A stretch of DNA of 64,000 nt from Marsupella aquatica (taxonomy: Eukaryota; Marchantiophyta): contig OZ316896.1 in assembly GCA_973895155.1 (NCBI GenBank), positions 18,228,001 through 18,292,000 on the forward strand, given 5' to 3'. Shown here one piece after another: positions 23,310 to 33,431 of the stretch. Each line of letters opens with the position of its first letter. The first letter of the stretch is position 1. The notes below the pieces were generated by a model. That model did no database searches. It had not been told where the DNA came from and saw nothing but the letters and a program-made list of their open reading frames with translations. Made by a program: the position numbers and the translations under genes.

Positions 23310-25345
23310 CTACTTGTGATGCAATTGCAAAACCTGCAATACGTCACGGTGTCTAGAGAAACTCTCCAAAGGAATCACTTTGGTAAATGCGTCAGCCGGG
23401 TTGAGTTTACCATCAATCTTGACTAGCTCAAACAAATTATCAGACACAGCCTGCCTGATAAAATGGTACCTAACGTCAATGTGCTTCACTCTGCTGTCCA
23501 TCACCTGGTTCACAGCAAGGTGGAGCGCACTTTGACTATCACAATGGAGCTTCACATTCCCCTGTGGCAATCCCATTTCAGTGATAAGTCTATTCAACCA
23601 AATCGCTTCCTTTGTTGCTTCCGCAGCTGCAACATACTCCGCTTCTGTAGTAGACTGAGCAATACACTTCTGCAAAGTAGACCTCCAACTTATGCATCCA
23701 CCGCCAAGTGTGAACACGTATCCTGTTGTTGATCTCTTTCGGTCCAAATCTTGTCCATAGTCAGAATCAACATAGCCAATCAATGATTTAGCATTCTTTG
23801 CATTCGCATCAAATAAAAGACCATGATCCACGGTACCCTTCAAGTACCTGATAATCCACTTCACTGCTTCCCAATGTACCTTCCCTGGATTCGACATGTA
23901 CCTGCTCACCTTGCCCATAGCCATGGCAAGATCAGGTCTAGTGCAAGTCATCAAATACATGAGACTCCCCACTGCCTTGTCATACGGAACCTTTGACATC
24001 AACCCCTTCTCTGTGTCATCCGTATGACAGAATGCTGATGATAACTTGAAGTGTGGAGCCAACGGGGTACTTACTGGTTTGCTATTCCCCATGTTGAACC
24101 TTGCAATTACCTTCCTCGCATAACTGCTCTGCGTCAACCATAGCTTGCCAGCCTCCAAGTCCCTAGTGATCTCCATACCCAAAATCCTCTTAGCTGGCCC
24201 TAAGTCCTTCATCTTAAACTCTGCACTAAGCAGTGCCTTGAGCTTAACAATCTCAGACCTATCCTTGGCTGCAATTAGCATATCATCCACATAAAGTACT
24301 AAAACAATGAACCCAAAGACAACATTATTTACCGGTTTCAAATACACACAAGGGTCAAATACACTTCTGTGAAAACCTTGTGACCGAATCCAATCGTCAA
24401 ACCGCTTGTTCCACTGTCTTGGTGACTGCTTCAACCCATACAAGGATTTCAGCAATCTGCAAACCAATTCCTCCTGTCCTCTCTTCACAAAACCTAGTGG
24501 TTGTCTCATGAAGATCACCTCTTCCAATGTGCCATAGAGGAAAGCTGTGACAACATCCATCTGATCTAGCAGCAGACCAAACATTACAACAAGTACACAC
24601 AATAGTCGTATTGTAGAGTACTTAGCAACTGGTGAGAAGACCTCATTGTAATCCACACCTTTCTCTTGTGTGAATCCCTTTGCTATCAATCTAGCCTTGT
24701 AGACCTTCGATCCACCTCCTATAGAATTAACTTTTAACTTGTAAATCCACTTGCTGTCCACCACTTGCTGACCCTTAGGCAGCTTAACAAGCTCCCAAGT
24801 TTTGTTGTCCTTTAGTGACTGCATCTTCGTTTGCATTGCTGCAGTCCACTTCTGCTTCTCCTTTGAAGCACTTGCCTCATGAAATGAAGAAGGTTCCCCT
24901 TCTTCCAAAATTAACGCATCACCCTCATCATCAGTTGTAAAATCATCCTCTTGCAGTTGAGATGAATCAACCCACTGTCCATACCTTGGTGGAGCGCGTA
25001 CAGTGCGACCAGATGTTCTTCTAGCCGATGACTCCGGTTGATCTGCGTGTGCTGGTACAATTTGAAGCTCAACAGCATCCACTTGCTGCTCACCAGCATC
25101 AACAAACTCCTCTGGTTCCTCTGGCACAGGAACCAGCTCCATAATTGGAGCAACTCCTTCTCTCCGGTCATGCACCTCATAACCAATCTCCCCCTCAACG
25201 AGATCCGGGATAGGAGATTTTCCTTTGTCAGTACGGGAGACCTGAGTATTCTCCCCCTCCTTCAATAATCTGGATTCATTGAAGGAAACATCCCTACTGA
25301 CAACGAGCTTACAGGCAATAGGATCCCATAGCCTATAGGCTTTCA
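23310..25345 (-). CDS. Copia reverse transcriptase and RNase H (3' part of pol)
   Basis: About 678 codons remain open from the nested insertion to a stop after QVLQLHHK. The first residues, KAYRLWDP, are the direct continuation of the ...GYQSGV that ends the integrase part at 30005, so this is not an independent gene. The RT carries DVVTAFLYGTLEE and the catalytic LVLYVDDMLIAA. The RNase H end has STTEAEYVAAAEATKEAIWL and DSQSALHLAVNQV, followed by SRVKHIDVRYHFIRQ. All typical Copia signatures look intact. Without a start codon it is unlikely to be made as a protein in this copy. Confidence 0.93.
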
Positions 25346-26098
25346 CACCATGTGGTGCGTCCCATGGCTCCCTAAACCCAAGAAACCCCCCAGCTCAAGC
25401 CGATTCCCGCAAGTTTCGTGCTTGGCGAGGCTGTTTCCGCGGCTTAGCGGCATGGGACGCTGCTAACCTTCTACTACTACTATTAACATTTTACACACAT
25501 ATACTGGACAGATCCTTCATCGGGTCATGAGATACGTAGCCGGCCTACTGTAGGCCTTCCCCTGTCTTCCCCTGTCTTCCCCTCCGTCTTGTTAGGTATG
25601 TTTGGATTCCGCCGCCGGAATGATCCCCAATAGGCTTGGTTAAGCCGCTAAGACCTCTCTCAGCTCGACACATCCAACTCTCACACCCCTGCTTACTTTC
25701 CTTCCTTCTGCTGATGTGGGCACTCTTCACACAAGTTAATGCGACACACAAATAGCAAAATGACTCATTCTGACTGAGTCATACCATGCACTTGCCATAC
25801 AAACAGTACATCTCATACACAAGTTCTGCGAACTAAGCCGTGAGGCCAACTCTATTCAGCTCTTAGGCATGAGGAAACATGAATATACACAAGGGTCACT
25901 GTATGACTAACCGAGAGCTTCTCGTACTACTTGATCCCAGCCCGGCTGGTGCAAACTAAAAACTTGCTAAAGAAGAGGCCCTGAGCTCCCCGCTGCCCAG
26001 GTACTTATCCTGGTAGTGGATCCGCCATTCTTTGCATCGTAAGCCTAATCTACTTAACAGTAATCTACTTGCCCGAATCTACCTATGTACAGCAAGGC

Positions 26099-26142
26099 AG
26101 GAGCACAAGTGTTGCTCCTACCAGTGGGACCGCAATCCCACT
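26099..26142. other. twin hairpins downstream of the nested element's coding frame
   Basis: Two perfect 7-bp stems follow each other: AGGAGCA/TGCTCCT (26099-26105 with 26113-26119) and AGTGGGA/TCCCACT (26123-26129 with 26136-26142). They lie about 130 bp past the stop codon of the coiled-coil frame, in the element's 3' non-coding part. They could form RNA structure in the transcript. Function is unknown. Confidence 0.5.
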
Positions 26143-26271
26143 AAGCTAAGTGTCAGGGCCGCTCCTGGTTCTGATCCTAATCCTAAACGTGGAGATCCGT
26201 GCCCGCCCTGCCCACTCACGCCTCCTCCCTCCACGTCCGCCCTCCCTAAAAGGAACGGCGCCCTTGCACCG

Positions 26272-28416
26272 TCACGACACCGGTGGTGGATCCTCAATGG
26301 ACGCCCCCAACACTTCCTCCTCAGCCACTGCCGTTGGCCCGCCTACTGACCGATTACCTGCCCTTGACCGAGTCAACTCTCCATCGGCCTGACTGGGTCC
26401 ACCTTCGGCTTCAGCCTCGACACCGGCCTCGGCAATACCCACGGTTTCGGCTTCAGCCACCCCCACGGCTTCGGCTTCCCCTTCCCCTAGGGTAGTTGGA
26501 TCCTTAGCCGTGACCCTGTCTGGGGTCGGTGCTGGGTCTACCTCCTTGATCACCACGGCCTGTGAAGTCGTATTACTCCTTGACCCTGAAGGTTTCCGCT
26601 TCTTCTTCGTTGGTGGCTCGGCAGCTGGTCCCTTCCCCTTCCCACTTACCTCCGGCACTGGTGCAGGTGGCGCGGCTTGTCCTTCGGCAATTACCACCCC
26701 TGGTAACTGGTTTGTCCCAACGGGAGATGGACCTGCTGCAGCTAAGCATTTAAATACTGCGGCTTGTTTCTTCAGCCGCTCTGTTTGGTTGTCGGCCCGC
26801 CGCTGTAGGTTCTCCATCTTCCTCGTGATTTCCTCCAACTCCTCTTGGGTTTCATCCAGGTCCTTACGTGCCCCCTCCAGCTCGTTTTTGGCCTCCTCCT
26901 GCTCCCTGTGGGCTTCCTCCAATTCCTTCTTCAAGGTAGCCCTCTCCTCCTGGGTTGCTCTTAGCTCCTTGTCGAGCTCTGCAATGATGACAGACTCCAT
27001 CTGGTTCATCTTGGCGTAAGTCTGTTCGAGCATCTCGTCCTTCTCCCTTAGGTCGGCCTTGAAGCTGGCCGTCAGGGACGCAAGCTCCTGCTGCAGTGCC
27101 ATAATCCCTTGATAGGATTTCCCTAACTCGACCTCCTTCTGCTCAAGGGCTCCGCGGATTTTCTCGAGCTCCCCTTTCAACGCCCATTCCTTTCTTTGGG
27201 TCTCCGCCATGGCCCGGCTGTTGGCTGTTATGTGGGCCTCCTCTGTATTCTTTAGCTCTTGCTTCCACTTTTCCCTTTCTTTGATCGTGTCGGCCAACTC
27301 TTCCTGCGTCTGAGTCAGTTTATCCTTGATATTCTGATTATCAGCCTGCGCGGCGTCCAACTGCCCCTGCATGATGTTCAGCTCATGTCGTTTAATCCGC
27401 AGTTCATCTTGGGCTTTCTTGGCCGCCCTTAGATCTTCAATCTCGGCTTCCATCCTCCTAAGCCGCCGAATGACCTCGTCCTTCTTGCTTCTCTCTAAAG
27501 CCACCGCTTCTTCTAATTGGTGCTTCTCCAACTGCTCCCTATGGAAAAAGGGTCCTACCTCCAACTCCTCTCCAAAGATGCCGAGCGCAAGTTCCCCACA
27601 CATCTCACCATACTCCATGGCTCTATTCTTAGCGTAGGTGGAGTAAGTAGAAGTGATCGGCATCGCCCATCGTGGCCTCTGCTCCCAAGCCGTCCTGCGG
27701 ATCTCTTCAATCGTGGCTAGAGGTTTGCTTCCTTTTTCGGCTAGCCGCCTGATGTCCTCCGGCCAATCTCCTCCTCGTAAATCCTTTTCCTTAGCCAGGG
27801 CGGCCTCTTCCTCTTGCTTGATTCGCTCCTGAAATTCCTGCACCATCTGTTTTATGCCGTCGAAGCTCGGGGGAGCAACATCTGGTGGGGGAGACTCAGG
27901 GCTACTCTGCTGGTTGGGGTCCCCTCGCACTACCCTTGGAAGTGTGGGGACAAACCGGCCACAGGTCCTTACTCCTGGAACGTAATGGTCCGACCCATAG
28001 CCGGAATTATCATGGCTGCAGTCCTCCACTGCCTCCTCTACCTCTTGGATTTCCGGCTTCTCCCTCTCCTCTTCCTCGGTAGGAGCTTCAGGCAATTCTG
28101 CCTCAGATTCGGAGCTTGAGGTTCCCACGTACATTCGAACACCTGGCTTGGATTCCGGCCTGATTCTCTCCTTGTCTCCAGCAAAGGGGTTTTCTCTTGT
28201 GAGCCGGTGTAGGCCTACCTCTGTAGTAGTGTCCTGCATTGTTGCCGTTGCCGTTGCCGTTGTTGTTGTTGTTGTTGCCGATGCCGATTTCTTTTCTTTC
28301 TCCAGTAGTTTCAGCAGACTCTGCATGCCTGGTTGCTGCATCGGCAAGTCTTCCTTCTTGGGCCTAAACACCTGCTCGATCGTAGGACTAACAGGTGGTT
28401 GAGGCTTCTCAGCCAA
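26272..28416 (-). CDS. coiled-coil protein of the nested element (second half of the long frame)
   Basis: About 714 codons with no ATG at the open end; it starts from TTG at 28416 only formally, and the first internal ATG is at 28341. It is in the same frame as the preceding frame, separated only by the TAG at 28480-28482 and 21 open codons. Residues 1-130 are low-complexity and acidic, including a Thr/Ala tract coded by GTT/GCC microsatellite (about 28240-28280). Residues 290-565 form a long, highly charged coiled coil (KQELKNTEEAH, ELEEAHREQEEAKNELEGAR). A nuclear-localisation-like PPTKKKRKPSG follows near 600, then an Ala/Glu/Gly-rich tail. No catalytic motif is seen. It may be a structural, gag-like protein. 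Confidence 0.7.
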   Translation of the reverse strand: MAEKPQPPVSPTIEQVFRPKKEDLPMQQPGMQSLLKLLEKEKKSASATTTTTTATATATMQDTTTEVGLHRLTRENPFAGDKERIRPESKPGVRMYVGTSSSESEAELPEAPTEEEEREKPEIQEVEEAVEDCSHDNSGYGSDHYVPGVRTCGRFVPTLPRVVRGDPNQQSSPESPPPDVAPPSFDGIKQMVQEFQERIKQEEEAALAKEKDLRGGDWPEDIRRLAEKGSKPLATIEEIRRTAWEQRPRWAMPITSTYSTYAKNRAMEYGEMCGELALGIFGEELEVGPFFHREQLEKHQLEEAVALERSKKDEVIRRLRRMEAEIEDLRAAKKAQDELRIKRHELNIMQGQLDAAQADNQNIKDKLTQTQEELADTIKEREKWKQELKNTEEAHITANSRAMAETQRKEWALKGELEKIRGALEQKEVELGKSYQGIMALQQELASLTASFKADLREKDEMLEQTYAKMNQMESVIIAELDKELRATQEERATLKKELEEAHREQEEAKNELEGARKDLDETQEELEEITRKMENLQRRADNQTERLKKQAAVFKCLAAAGPSPVGTNQLPGVVIAEGQAAPPAPVPEVSGKGKGPAAEPPTKKKRKPSGSRSNTTSQAVVIKEVDPAPTPDRVTAKDPTTLGEGEAEAVGVAEAETVGIAEAGVEAEAEGGPSQADGELTRSRAGNRSVGGPTAVAEEEVLGASIEDPPPVS

Positions 28417-28479
28417 CGGCCTCGGCGTTGGAGCTTCCTCGGGTGCCCTTACCTGCAGGGGAAGTACCGGGGCAAAAGT

Positions 28480-29886
28480 CTAACCTCTGGCATACCGGCA
28501 CAACAGCGGCATGTGATAGCCAAGCCGCGACACGCTCCCCATGCCGATTACCTGCTGCTCCTCCTTTAAGATCTTCTTCAATTGGTTGAGGAGGTACCCG
28601 TTGTAGTCCCGGCTTGGGTCTGGCCTTTCTGCCAGATAGACCTGTGCTTTGCCGATCTCTGCCCTCGGCAAGTTACAATGCATGGTCACCCGCAAGAAGT
28701 CGATCATCTCTCCTATGTGCGGGTTGGTGCAGGTGTTCCGGAAGAAGCCATTCTTCGTTGATGGCCCGGGGAACAACCGGAACTCCTTGTCAGGCAAGGT
28801 CTTCCTGGTATCAACTTTGGTCTTATTGCCCATCGGCAAGCCAAACACTTCGGCAATCACCTTGGGAGTAAGATAGAAATCCTTCCCATATATCCTCGTG
28901 CAATTGGTCTCGGGTTCCCATGACCCCACGAATTCTAATAGGTCTGACTCCGGTACCTCCGGCTTCAGCCATGGTAATCTTACAAAGGCCTCCAAGCCGG
29001 ATCCGGCCATGAAGCCTTGGTACTTCTTGGTCTGCATGGCCGTAAAGCATGCATCCTCCTCCCGTGCAAAATGTAGTTGCACCTCCACCGGTAGGGTTGC
29101 CGCCCAGCCCTTCCAGGTGTCATCCCTGGTTGGAATGGCCTTGATGGGATCGACCTCCTCCTCTTCGGCTTCTCCCTGCCTCCTGCTCTGCTGCTCGGCT
29201 GGCTTCTTTGGTGCCGCCGACCTCATTCTTTTTGCCGGGGTGGCTTCATCGTTGACGGCTCCCTTCCTCTTCATCTCTGCTGCCGTGGAGGTCTCTCCTA
29301 GCACCGTTGCCCGGGTCCACCTTTCCGTGCTACCCTTTAATTCCCAGTGTATGTCGTTGCAGTTCTTGATGGCCTCTCGGATGCCGACGACGCTGTCTTT
29401 GCAAAACAGAAGATCGTCGAGTTGATTGGAAGTAGGCGTCCACAGGAACTCGTCCTTGATGAGTTCGCCTCCTAAGAAAGCCGTCTTCTGCAGCTCCCAC
29501 AATCGAGCGAGCTCCTGCCGTTCTCGAGCTGCCCTTTCTGACTCCTCGTCCTCGTAAGTCTTGATGTACTCAGTTGCCCGTTCGAACAGGCATCCCCAGA
29601 AATGTGCCGCTTGATTGACGTTGCTCATACCCTCCTTAGGTTGATCGTCGGTATCTACTCTCTCCCCGAGTGCTTGCCTAAGCAGCTGACAGTAGTTGGC
29701 CTCCCGTAGTCGTCTGCCTAGTTCGTGCTCGCAAATGAGCCACCATCTCCTGCAAGCGCTCCTTACCCCTCTCCTCTGCCGGTCCTTCTTCCCGTTGATC
29801 CTTCCTAGCCGCCGACGCTTAACGCGCCCTAACCCTAATCGGGTTTTCACCCTCAGCCTTACCTCCGGCCTCTGCCCGGGTTCCAT
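28480..29886 (-). CDS. nested-element protein with a possible plant-mobile-domain-like C-terminal region
   Basis: The first true ATG of the frame is at 29884-29886 (MEPGQRPEVRL), giving 468 residues to the TAG at 28480. The N-terminus is very basic (residues 10-50). A helical region (VNQAAHFWGCLFERATEYIK) and a basic nuclear-signal-like PAKRMRSAAPKK follow. The C-terminal 200 residues (FVRLPWLKPEVPESDLLEFV, TRIYGKDFYLTPKVIAEVFG, LFPGPSTKNGFFRNTCTNPH) have the pattern seen in plant-mobile-domain or 'putative plant transposon protein' families. That assignment is from memory of the pattern and is tentative. The frame resumes after the TAG into the coiled-coil half, so one polyprotein of about 1200 residues is likely ancestral. 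Confidence 0.6.
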   Translation of the reverse strand: MEPGQRPEVRLRVKTRLGLGRVKRRRLGRINGKKDRQRRGVRSACRRWWLICEHELGRRLREANYCQLLRQALGERVDTDDQPKEGMSNVNQAAHFWGCLFERATEYIKTYEDEESERAARERQELARLWELQKTAFLGGELIKDEFLWTPTSNQLDDLLFCKDSVVGIREAIKNCNDIHWELKGSTERWTRATVLGETSTAAEMKRKGAVNDEATPAKRMRSAAPKKPAEQQSRRQGEAEEEEVDPIKAIPTRDDTWKGWAATLPVEVQLHFAREEDACFTAMQTKKYQGFMAGSGLEAFVRLPWLKPEVPESDLLEFVGSWEPETNCTRIYGKDFYLTPKVIAEVFGLPMGNKTKVDTRKTLPDKEFRLFPGPSTKNGFFRNTCTNPHIGEMIDFLRVTMHCNLPRAEIGKAQVYLAERPDPSRDYNGYLLNQLKKILKEEQQVIGMGSVSRLGYHMPLLCRYARG

Positions 29887-29996
29887 GGTTGCCCCTAATT
29901 GTTTATATTTTCCTTGTTTTGTCACTATACTAAGGTGTTCCTAGGGTGCCTTCCTGCTTTACCCACTTAACCGGCCGAGTGATTCCTGTCTAGGCA

Positions 29997-31193
29997 TCAC
30001 ACACCACTCTGGTACCCAAGAAAAACACATTTCTTGGAGGTAGGATCCAACTTGGTCCTATTCTGCTTCGGTGTGAGAGCATATGCATCACTTCCAAAAA
30101 CTACCAAGCCATGATAGTCTGCTTGCCGCTTATAGCGCATCTCAAACGGCGTTTTGAAATTGATAGCACTAGAAGGAGAAAGATTTACCAAATAAGCTGC
30201 GGTATTGACAGCTTCTGCCCAAAATTCTTGTGGTAAACCTGATTGGCTCAACATACTCCGTGACCGCTCCAACAGTGTCCGATTGAGCCTCTCAGCGACA
30301 CCATTCTGCTGCGGAGTATAAACTGTGGTGAGATGGCGAGTTATCCCCTGTTCTGAACAGTACTCTTCAAATTCCATTGAAGTGTACTCCCCGCCGTTGT
30401 CTGACCTCAGACTCTTCACCCTTGTATCCAAACACTTGATCGTGTTTCCAGTCTGATTCTCCACCTGGGCCTTCCACTTCTTAAAAATGGACAAGACATC
30501 AGACTTATGCGTCATGAAATAAATCCACACAAATCTTGAGTAATCATCAATAAATGATACATAGTACAACTTTCCAGAGTGTGAGGGAGTCGGGGATGGA
30601 CCCCACACGTCACTATGTATGTACTCAAGAACCACTTTGGAACGATGAGTTCCAACACCAAAAGCACGACGATGCTGCTTTCCAAGAATGCAATGCTCAC
30701 AAAACTCTAATTTACAAGATTGCAAATCAGAAATGAGTCCATTCTTCCGTAAGATAGCCAAACCCTTCTTACTCATGTGGCCTAGCCGTGAATGCCACAG
30801 TTGAGTCATCTCCTCGTGAGACTTGGTTACATTGGCCTCTCCACATACAATATTGTCCTGTAACACATACAAATTCTTTTGTCTACTCCCCTTCAAAATC
30901 ACTGTCTCTCCCGACCTGACTTGAAGTTCACCATCAATAACGCTCCAATGATGACCATTTGAATCCAACACACCGAGTGAAATCAGATTCTTACGCATGC
31001 CAGGTACATACCTGACTCCGGACACTGTGCGCACAGCGCCATCAAACATTTGAATCTTCACAGACCCAATTCCCTCAATTTGACAGGAGTGATCATTTCC
31101 CATCAGAACTGAACCGTTTGAAATAGAGTAAGAACTGAAAAACTCACGAATGTAACAAATATGAAAAGAGCAAGCACAATCAAGAATCCACAC
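29997..31193 (-). CDS. Copia protease and integrase (5' part of pol), interrupted
   Basis: The open stretch begins near VWILDCACSFHIC, the aspartic protease active site. Related Copia proteins have D-S/T-A/G here; this copy has D-C-A, so the second catalytic residue is changed. The integrase zinc finger is intact (LWHSRLGHMSKKG ... CEHCILGK). So is the DDE core (HSDVWGPSPT, SLRSDNGGEYTSMEFEEY, QQNGVAERLNRTLLERSR). The frame ends with KCVFLGYQSGV and a TGA created by the nested insertion. The true ORF continues at 25345. Confidence 0.93.
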   Translation of the reverse strand: MWILDCACSFHICYIREFFSSYSISNGSVLMGNDHSCQIEGIGSVKIQMFDGAVRTVSGVRYVPGMRKNLISLGVLDSNGHHWSVIDGELQVRSGETVILKGSRQKNLYVLQDNIVCGEANVTKSHEEMTQLWHSRLGHMSKKGLAILRKNGLISDLQSCKLEFCEHCILGKQHRRAFGVGTHRSKVVLEYIHSDVWGPSPTPSHSGKLYYVSFIDDYSRFVWIYFMTHKSDVLSIFKKWKAQVENQTGNTIKCLDTRVKSLRSDNGGEYTSMEFEEYCSEQGITRHLTTVYTPQQNGVAERLNRTLLERSRSMLSQSGLPQEFWAEAVNTAAYLVNLSPSSAINFKTPFEMRYKRQADYHGLVVFGSDAYALTPKQNRTKLDPTSKKCVFLGYQSGV

Positions 31194-31238
31194 ATCATCT
31201 GCTCTCCTAGATGACGTGCACAGGGGATACCCCCGGCT

Positions 31239-31427
31239 TCATAAAACATACTCATCATTGAGTAAATCAACTTCTCCATCAGCCCTAGCCACATTTGCCA
31301 ATGAAGTTTCCGCTGCCTTTCCCTTACAGTCTCGCTTGAAGTGTCCAACTTGGTTGCACTTCCAACATGTCACCTGCCTCCTCTGAGGGGATTTATCCTT
31401 GGACTTAGATCTGGATTTAGATCTAAA
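31239..31427 (-). pseudogene. Copia gag zinc-knuckle segment stranded between two stop codons
   Basis: In the same frame as gag and pol, after the TAG at 31428-31430, the sequence reads an RS-rich linker, then CWKCNQVGHFKRDC. That is a CX2CX4HX4C zinc knuckle, which binds the genomic RNA in retroelement Gag. A TGA at 31239-31241 closes it before the protease. Both stops are single-base changes away from sense codons; the TGA fits CGA to TGA, the change expected at methylated CpG. Confidence 0.85.
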
Positions 31428-32279
31428 CTAGGTTCTACGGTCCCCAGTTGGTCGCTGCATACCCCTCCCACGGTTAACATTGAGGGCAGCACCAGATGAT
31501 GAAGGCTGTGATGTGATGTGCATCTTCTGCTGAAGATCATCACTAAGCAGAGAACTTACCACGTCATTATATGAAATGGTATCCCTATCACGATGCAACA
31601 ACACTCGTGATAGGGACTGGTAAGATGGAGGCAATGAACTAAGAAGCTGCAGAGCCTTCGTCTCATCATTCAAAGTCTCCCCAAGGTTTTCCAAGTCAAC
31701 GACCATGTCGTTGAAAGCATCCACATGGTCTTGCAACTTTGTACCGGATTCCTTCATCCTGAAACTCATGAGTTTGTAGGAAGTGTAGAGCCGGTTTGAC
31801 AACTCCTTGCGGTGATACTTGCTCTGCAATTCTGCAAACAAGGACATGCAATCCTTATGTGCACCCAACTGCTTGATGATGGGAGGCATGAGATAGAGTG
31901 TAACACACCACACTCCCTGCTCCTGCATGCGGTCCCATTGTTTCTCATCAACATCGTCTTCACGAGGGCTCAGCAGTTGGCCCATCCCTGACGCATAGAG
32001 CACTCCCTTCACCTGCTTCTCCCATAGCAAGTAGTCAGAGCGCCCATCATACTTTGTCACTTCATACTTGGGTCCCCCAAGCTTGAAAGTCCCCATCTTC
32101 TTCTTTGGCACTACCGTGAGCTCCGGTAGTAGTACTGCTTCCTCCACCACACGCCGCACCGATGATGGTATCGGTGTCACATGCTCTTCCTCCTGCTCCT
32201 CTCTCTGCCCCTGAAACCGCCGCGATGATCCTCGTGCTTCAAGTTCCACGTCTTTGAAAAATTCCTCCGAATCACTCAT
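31428..32279 (-). CDS. Copia Gag polyprotein (truncated by a stop)
   Basis: It has 283 residues from the ATG at 32277-32279. After an acidic N-terminus, the capsid-like region begins KLGGPKYEVTKYDGRSDYLLW and contains SYKLMSFRMKESGTKLQDHV and LLSSLPPSYQSLSRVLLHRD, the usual features of Copia Gag (UBN2-type). It ends at TAG just before the zinc knuckle, which in intact relatives is part of the same protein. Confidence 0.92.
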   Translation of the reverse strand: MSDSEEFFKDVELEARGSSRRFQGQREEQEEEHVTPIPSSVRRVVEEAVLLPELTVVPKKKMGTFKLGGPKYEVTKYDGRSDYLLWEKQVKGVLYASGMGQLLSPREDDVDEKQWDRMQEQGVWCVTLYLMPPIIKQLGAHKDCMSLFAELQSKYHRKELSNRLYTSYKLMSFRMKESGTKLQDHVDAFNDMVVDLENLGETLNDETKALQLLSSLPPSYQSLSRVLLHRDRDTISYNDVVSSLLSDDLQQKMHITSQPSSSGAALNVNRGRGMQRPTGDRRT

Positions 32280-33417
32280 ATGAGAAAATCACAAAAATTG
32301 TTGTTTTTCACAACTTCTCAAAAAACTCGAAACTCAACACCGCTGCGTAGCCCACAAAGCTAGGAGTCCAATAGTGAAAACCGAAATCAAAATTGAAATT
32401 TGACGGAAAAGTTATTCAAATTTCGGTCGAGGTGGGTAAAACCTTGGGAAACTCCCCCGTTTTGACCACCTCAGGGAATAACCAAAATACCAAGTACAAC
32501 CCGTTGTCGAAATTACGATGTGATTGGTGCGCCGCATTGCCAACTTCAATGGCTACGACCTCGCCAAAAAATAACCAAAAAAGTTACCGTTCGGCGGATG
32601 AAATCTTTGTCGGACGGTCAAAAAATAGCTCTCTGGTTTTTTGGAATATTCTATGACCCTTGTACAGGCCCTGTGGGAATTTTGGAAGAACAATCGAGGG
32701 GCTGACACGTGTCCTCAAACCCCCAAAACCCCCTACCACCCTTCGTCGTCGAAATCTGGTCGCGCGCGCAGAAAATACACACGGTAGAATGTACCCCTCG
32801 ATACCAAACGCAAGATATCTCACTCGGGTTTTGACGAAATCAAGATCTGATTTCAGATTTGGAAACTAGACTCCGAGGCGGTGAAGATCGATATAAGAAG
32901 CACCCAAAAAGAGGAAAGAACAAGGGAGAAAAAAATTGGTAAAGATGACAGATTTCTCTCAATTGCCATAGCCAATTTCGAATCAGTTTTTCAAAGAGAA
33001 AAAATGGTACCTTGTCAACAACGAATGTTGATCAATTGCACTTGGTGCCGTCACCAAGTCCAACAAGGTAATTGATTTTGCTTAGCCTTCCTCTTTGCAT
33101 CAAAGAGCCAATCCCGGACTCAAAACAATCGTCTTGCCTCAATCTCTCCGTTGAGTCAAAACACTTGACGCTTCTCCCTCCGAGTCGATTGCCAACTTTC
33201 TTCACAAAATCCAGAATGACGAAAACTTAGATCTCTCTGCACCACGAGCTCCGTTCAGCGATTTCTTCACACCGTTAGAAAGCTCTTGCCCTGATCTATC
33301 CGTTGAGCCCATAAACTCCAAGTTCCATGCGACGGAACTCCGGGAAATCCACCGATACTCAACGCTGGAAAAACCGTAATGAAATCCCGTCACGAACACA
33401 CGTCACCTCCCAAGCAT

Positions 33418-33429
33418 GCTCTGATACCA
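33418..33429 (-). promoter_or_regulatory. primer binding site for initiator tRNA-Met
   Basis: On the minus strand, two bases after the 5' LTR, the sequence TGGTATCAGAGC is the standard complement of the 3' end of plant initiator tRNA-Met. It primes minus-strand DNA synthesis and confirms the element's orientation. Confidence 0.95.
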
Positions 33430-33431
33430 AT

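Larger units (their letters stand above)
25351..30001 (-). mobile_element. nested 4651-bp element with TG...CA ends and 5-bp target duplication
   Basis: It sits exactly inside the Copia pol codons for SGV|KAY. The 5-bp sequence CACCA occurs on both sides (25346-25350 and 30002-30006); removing one copy plus the insert restores the frame. On the minus strand the element begins TGTGATGCC and ends GCACCACA, an imperfect inverted pair (8 of 10). TG...CA with a 5-bp duplication is the pattern of an LTR-element integrase. I find no direct terminal repeats, no RT and no integrase. It encodes one long frame (26272-29886) split by a single TAG. Left of the coding part, 25351-26271 is non-coding. It may be a solo LTR that contains a gene, a gag-like non-autonomous element, or a DNA transposon of an unfamiliar type. 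Confidence 0.7.

Noticed and set aside
26510-28119. Several plus-strand open frames opposite the coiled-coil frame
   Set aside because: They are shadows of the GC-rich minus-strand coding frame and are rich in Ser/Leu as expected from its complement.
25351-30001. Nested element as a Helitron or CACTA transposon
   Set aside because: Helitrons do not make target duplications, and the ends are not CACTA with a 3-bp duplication.
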